A DNA stretch of 16,824 nt, from the NCBI GenBank assembly GCA_002319875.1, contig DCFS01000291.1:1-16824 (forward strand), given 5' to 3'. The position numbers were made by a program, and so were the translations under genes. Within the stretch, counting starts at the first letter, position 1. Every line of letters begins with the position of its first letter. The notes beneath the pieces were generated by a model. That model was not told where the DNA came from. It worked only from the letters and a program-made list of their open reading frames with translations, and did no database searches. Below, piece after piece: positions 14,525-16,824 of this stretch. The stretch is from Treponema sp. UBA1798. Lineage in GTDB: Bacteria > Spirochaetota > Spirochaetia > Treponematales > Treponemataceae.

Positions 14525-15317
14525 CTACTGTATCCTCTAATTTATATTCATCGGGTGAAAGTTCAAGAAGGTTCTCAAGACTTTTCGTAAGTTCGGGCAT
14601 GGTCAAATCATAATGAAGGCGCGAATCATAGGCAAGACTGACGGCACCGGACTCTTCCGACACGACAAGAACAACTGCATCGGTTACTTCACTGATACCG
14701 AGAGCTGCACGGTGCCGTGTACCGAATGTTTTCTTTATATCATACTGTTCGCTGAGCGGCAGGAAACATCCGGCTGCAAGAATTTTCCCGCCCTGTATAA
14801 TACAGGCACCGTCATGAAGCGTCGTATTAAAAGCAAAAATAGTAAGCAGAAGGCTCGAAGAAAGATCAGCATTAAGTTTCGTCCCTGTTTCTATGATATC
14901 ATTCAGTTTCGTATGGCGCGCGAAAACGACAAGCATTCCCCGCCTCTGTTTCGACAGCATATCTGCGGCGATAAGAACAGCATCGACATACGTATGCTTC
15001 GAGCGGTTACCGAATGAGAACCATTCGGTCTGGCCTATTTTCAGGAATATCTTGCGGAGTTCCGGCTGGAAAACGATGGCAAAACTTATAAACAGACCGG
15101 GGGCGATAACATTCAATATCCACTGCAGCGTATGAAGCTGTAACATAAGAGCGACAGCATACGCCAGCGCAACAATAACGGCAGCCCTGATAATCTGTAC
15201 ACTGTTTGTTTTTATAAGGACGCCGTATGCTTTATACAGGAGGAACGAAAGAATACCTATATCGATCAGAGGCTGTATAAAATCATAGATTTTAATCAGA
15301 CTGTCAAATACGCTCAA
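14502..15317 (-). CDS. cdaA: Diadenylate cyclase, CdaA type (c-di-AMP synthase)
   Basis: The product is 271 residues. It condenses two ATP to cyclic di-AMP, a second messenger for osmolyte, potassium and envelope homeostasis. Three N-terminal membrane helices (about residues 17-34, 41-59, 66-84) precede the cytoplasmic DAC domain. Catalytic motifs are intact: DGA (169-171, in TLHDGACI) and GTRHR (199-203, in GTRHRAALGISE), plus SEESG (220-224). The start is a TTG at 15317, supported by GGGGAG 5 nt upstream and by the absence of an in-frame ATG before the first helix. It follows folP by 12 bp and overlaps ybbR by 23 bp. No glmM follows, unlike the Firmicute cdaA-cdaR-glmM operon. Confidence 0.95.
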   Translation of the reverse strand: MSVFDSLIKIYDFIQPLIDIGILSFLLYKAYGVLIKTNSVQIIRAAVIVALAYAVALMLQLHTLQWILNVIAPGLFISFAIVFQPELRKIFLKIGQTEWFSFGNRSKHTYVDAVLIAADMLSKQRRGMLVVFARHTKLNDIIETGTKLNADLSSSLLLTIFAFNTTLHDGACIIQGGKILAAGCFLPLSEQYDIKKTFGTRHRAALGISEVTDAVVLVVSEESGAVSLAYDSRLHYDLTMPELTKSLENLLELSPDEYKLEDTVDESKANL

Positions 15318-15322
15318 TTTTT

Positions 15323-15328
15323 CTCCCC
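15323..15328 (-). promoter_or_regulatory. Ribosome binding site for the TTG start of cdaA
   Basis: GGGGAG on the minus strand, 5 nt before TTG at 15317, lies in the 12-bp gap after the folP stop. It decides the non-ATG start. Confidence 0.65.
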
Positions 15329-15329
15329 G

Positions 15330-16154
15330 TCAGGTAAAATATTTCATCACTTTCAGTGAATCCGAAGCAGCTGCGACATCATGTACGCGGATTATGCCGG
15401 CACCGGCAAGAATGGAAAATATATCGGCGGCAAGCGTTCCGTACAGTCTGTCAGGAATATCACGGCCTGTCATTTCACCCACACACTTTTTGCGTGAAAG
15501 TGCCATAAGCACAGGAAATTTTCCTCCGCACAGGGAGCCGCAGCGTCTGATCAGTTCTACGTTTGCCGGTAATTCTTTACCGAATCCTATTCCGGGATCG
15601 ATAATGATTTTATCATCGCTGATACCGCATTCACCGGCGAATGTTATTCTTGCGCGCAGATATGCATCCACTTCGTCAAAAACATTCACATATTCCGTAT
15701 TCCTCTGCATTATATCAGGGTTTCCGCGCTTATGCATCAGTATTACGGGAATTTTTACGGATGCAGCGAATTTTCCCAGTTCAGGATCATCTTCAAGAGC
15801 CGAAATATCATTCAGTATATCGGCACCTGCTTCATACGCTGCTTTCATTACCGCATACTTTCTGGTATCAACCGATATCGGACAATCCGAATACCGCCTG
15901 ACAGCCTCTATAACGGGAACAATGCGTCTGATCTCTTCTTCAGCATCTACATACGCAGAGCCGGGGCGGCTTGATTCACCGCCGATATCCAGAATATCAG
16001 CCCCTTCACCGATAAGCCTGAACGCTTCCCCGGATCCTCCCCTGCTGCCTTTCCAGAATGAATCAGGCGTTGCGTTCACAATCCCCATAATAAATGCAGG
16101 CGATTCCGTCCGGATACTGCGTCCTGCAAGAGAAAGTGTCTGTTTTCCGTTCAA
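15330..16154 (-). CDS. folP: Dihydropteroate synthase
   Basis: The product is 274 residues, of normal length. It joins p-aminobenzoate to 6-hydroxymethyl-dihydropterin pyrophosphate in folate synthesis and is the target of sulfonamides. Conserved blocks are intact: MGIVNATPDSF (23-33), DIGGESSRPG (56-65), SVDTRK with D96, ILNDISAL (113-120), DPGIGFGKE (186-194), ALSRKK (218-223) and IRVHDV (255-260). The loop that usually reads MHMRGTP reads MHKRGNP here (140-146). The start is TTG at 16154, whose bases overlap the dxs stop as TTGA; AGG lies about 6 nt upstream. It continues the operon 12 bp ahead of cdaA. Confidence 0.95.
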   Translation of the reverse strand: MNGKQTLSLAGRSIRTESPAFIMGIVNATPDSFWKGSRGGSGEAFRLIGEGADILDIGGESSRPGSAYVDAEEEIRRIVPVIEAVRRYSDCPISVDTRKYAVMKAAYEAGADILNDISALEDDPELGKFAASVKIPVILMHKRGNPDIMQRNTEYVNVFDEVDAYLRARITFAGECGISDDKIIIDPGIGFGKELPANVELIRRCGSLCGGKFPVLMALSRKKCVGEMTGRDIPDRLYGTLAADIFSILAGAGIIRVHDVAAASDSLKVMKYFT

Positions 16155-16824
16155 TTTGAACCTGCTTTTTCAATATAGACGACATTCACCGTCTGACTGC
16201 CGCAGGCTTCTTCGTCCGGAGACAGAAGTTCTGCTGCAGCGTCAGCTATATCGGCAGACGACATTCCGGCATCTTCACAAATTTCCGTCCGTGTTCCCTG
16301 GGCAAAGAATCTGTCAGGAAAAGCTTTTACCGCCGTATTTGTAAAACCATGCTTTTTCAGTACATTCTCGAGAAATTCGCATATGCCGCCGCTTTTATAA
16401 CCGTCTTCAACAAGAACTACAGCAGTATATGCTGCTGTTACGGAAACAAAGTAATCCTCATCTATGGGCTTTATAAACCTGAGCAGGTAAATATCTGCGC
16501 AGATATTCCGCATCAGGAGCGTACGTGCGGCGACAAGAACTTCACTGTACATGCCGCCGGTACAGACGAGCAGGACTTTTTCCGGAACAGGTACGTCCTC
16601 CGCAGGAGAAAGGGAAGCTGCAAATTCCGTACAGGATATAAGAATACCGCGTCCAGCCTTTACAGGTTCGGAAAAAGAAGGCAGTTCGGACGGGCAGGAC
16701 ATCTTCGGATAACGCAAAGCTACCGGCGTTTTCCTGTCAATCGCCCAGCCAAGACAGAGAGCAAGATCTGCTGCACTGGCCGGGCAAAGTATCGTCATAT
16801 TCGGCACAGGCCGCAGCAAAGCGA
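16151..16824 (-). CDS. dxs: 1-deoxy-D-xylulose-5-phosphate synthase, C-terminal part (truncated by window edge)
   Basis: The last 224 codons or so of DXS, the thiamine-diphosphate enzyme that condenses pyruvate and glyceraldehyde 3-phosphate as the first step of the MEP isoprenoid pathway. Seen are LLRPVPNMTILCPASAADL at the window edge (the IPNM motif), ALRYPK (57-62 of the visible part), VLLVCTGGMYSEVLVAA opening the transketolase C-terminal domain, FIKPIDEDYF, VVLVEDGYKSGGI and FPDRFFAQG. The first TTG at 16819 is an internal leucine; the frame is open to the edge and the gene continues to the right. The catalytic glutamate and TPP-binding domains are outside the window. A tail of about 20 residues follows the usual end. 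Homology to other transketolase-like enzymes is possible, but motif order and neighbours favour dxs. Confidence 0.87.
   Translation of the reverse strand, partial: ALLRPVPNMTILCPASAADLALCLGWAIDRKTPVALRYPKMSCPSELPSFSEPVKAGRGILISCTEFAASLSPAEDVPVPEKVLLVCTGGMYSEVLVAARTLLMRNICADIYLLRFIKPIDEDYFVSVTAAYTAVVLVEDGYKSGGICEFLENVLKKHGFTNTAVKAFPDRFFAQGTRTEICEDAGMSSADIADAAAELLSPDEEACGSQTVNVVYIEKAGSN

Overview
The window looks like a chromosomal segment of a spirochaete, most probably a Treponema or close relative. This rests on gene content and order rather than any database match. An SD-type translation system serves tightly packed genes of medium G+C. The block cdaA - ybbR/cdaR - acpS - DUF2225 - truA, with priA nearby, is an order I recall from spirochaetes (the Borrelia burgdorferi BB0008-BB0014 region). 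Both window edges cut through genes: thiI on the left and dxs on the right.

Left part (1-6616). The 3' half of thiI (+) runs tail-to-tail into a four-gene minus-strand operon. Read in its own direction, the operon encodes a GT4 glycosyltransferase resembling glycosyldiacylglycerol synthases, two consecutive signal-peptide-bearing outer-membrane beta-barrel candidates (Wzi/capsule-assembly-like), and a GT28/MGD-type glycosyltransferase. The gaps are 41, 23 and 9 bp. The set looks like an envelope glycolipid or surface-polysaccharide unit.

Middle (6617-9570). A 116-bp divergent intergenic region separates that operon from a plus-strand DNA-maintenance pair: a family 4 (Fe-S) uracil-DNA glycosylase and the primosomal helicase PriA. 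Neither of the two divergent first genes has a Shine-Dalgarno sequence, and the best promoter candidate for each places the transcript start only about 4-5 nt before the ATG.

Accessory island (9570-11445). After priA comes about 440 bp without a convincing gene, ending in a terminator-like hairpin and a T-rich tract. Next is a 1161-bp IS66-family remnant with recognisable terminal inverted repeats. It retains only the 3' end of tnpB and an internally deleted, frameshifted tnpC. Nine bases beyond its right end begins an exact ten-copy tandem array of 22-bp units. Each unit has an invariant 14-bp core and an 8-bp variable part. This array is the most unusual structure in the window and I cannot assign it to a known class.

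Right part (11446-16824). A tightly coupled minus-strand operon runs dxs - folP - cdaA - ybbR(cdaR) - acpS - DUF2225 - truA. Overlaps or very short gaps join every pair, and folP and cdaA use TTG starts. It combines isoprenoid precursor synthesis, folate synthesis, c-di-AMP synthesis with its membrane regulator, acyl-carrier-protein activation, a conserved unknown protein and tRNA pseudouridylation. No RNA genes or CRISPR arrays were recognised.
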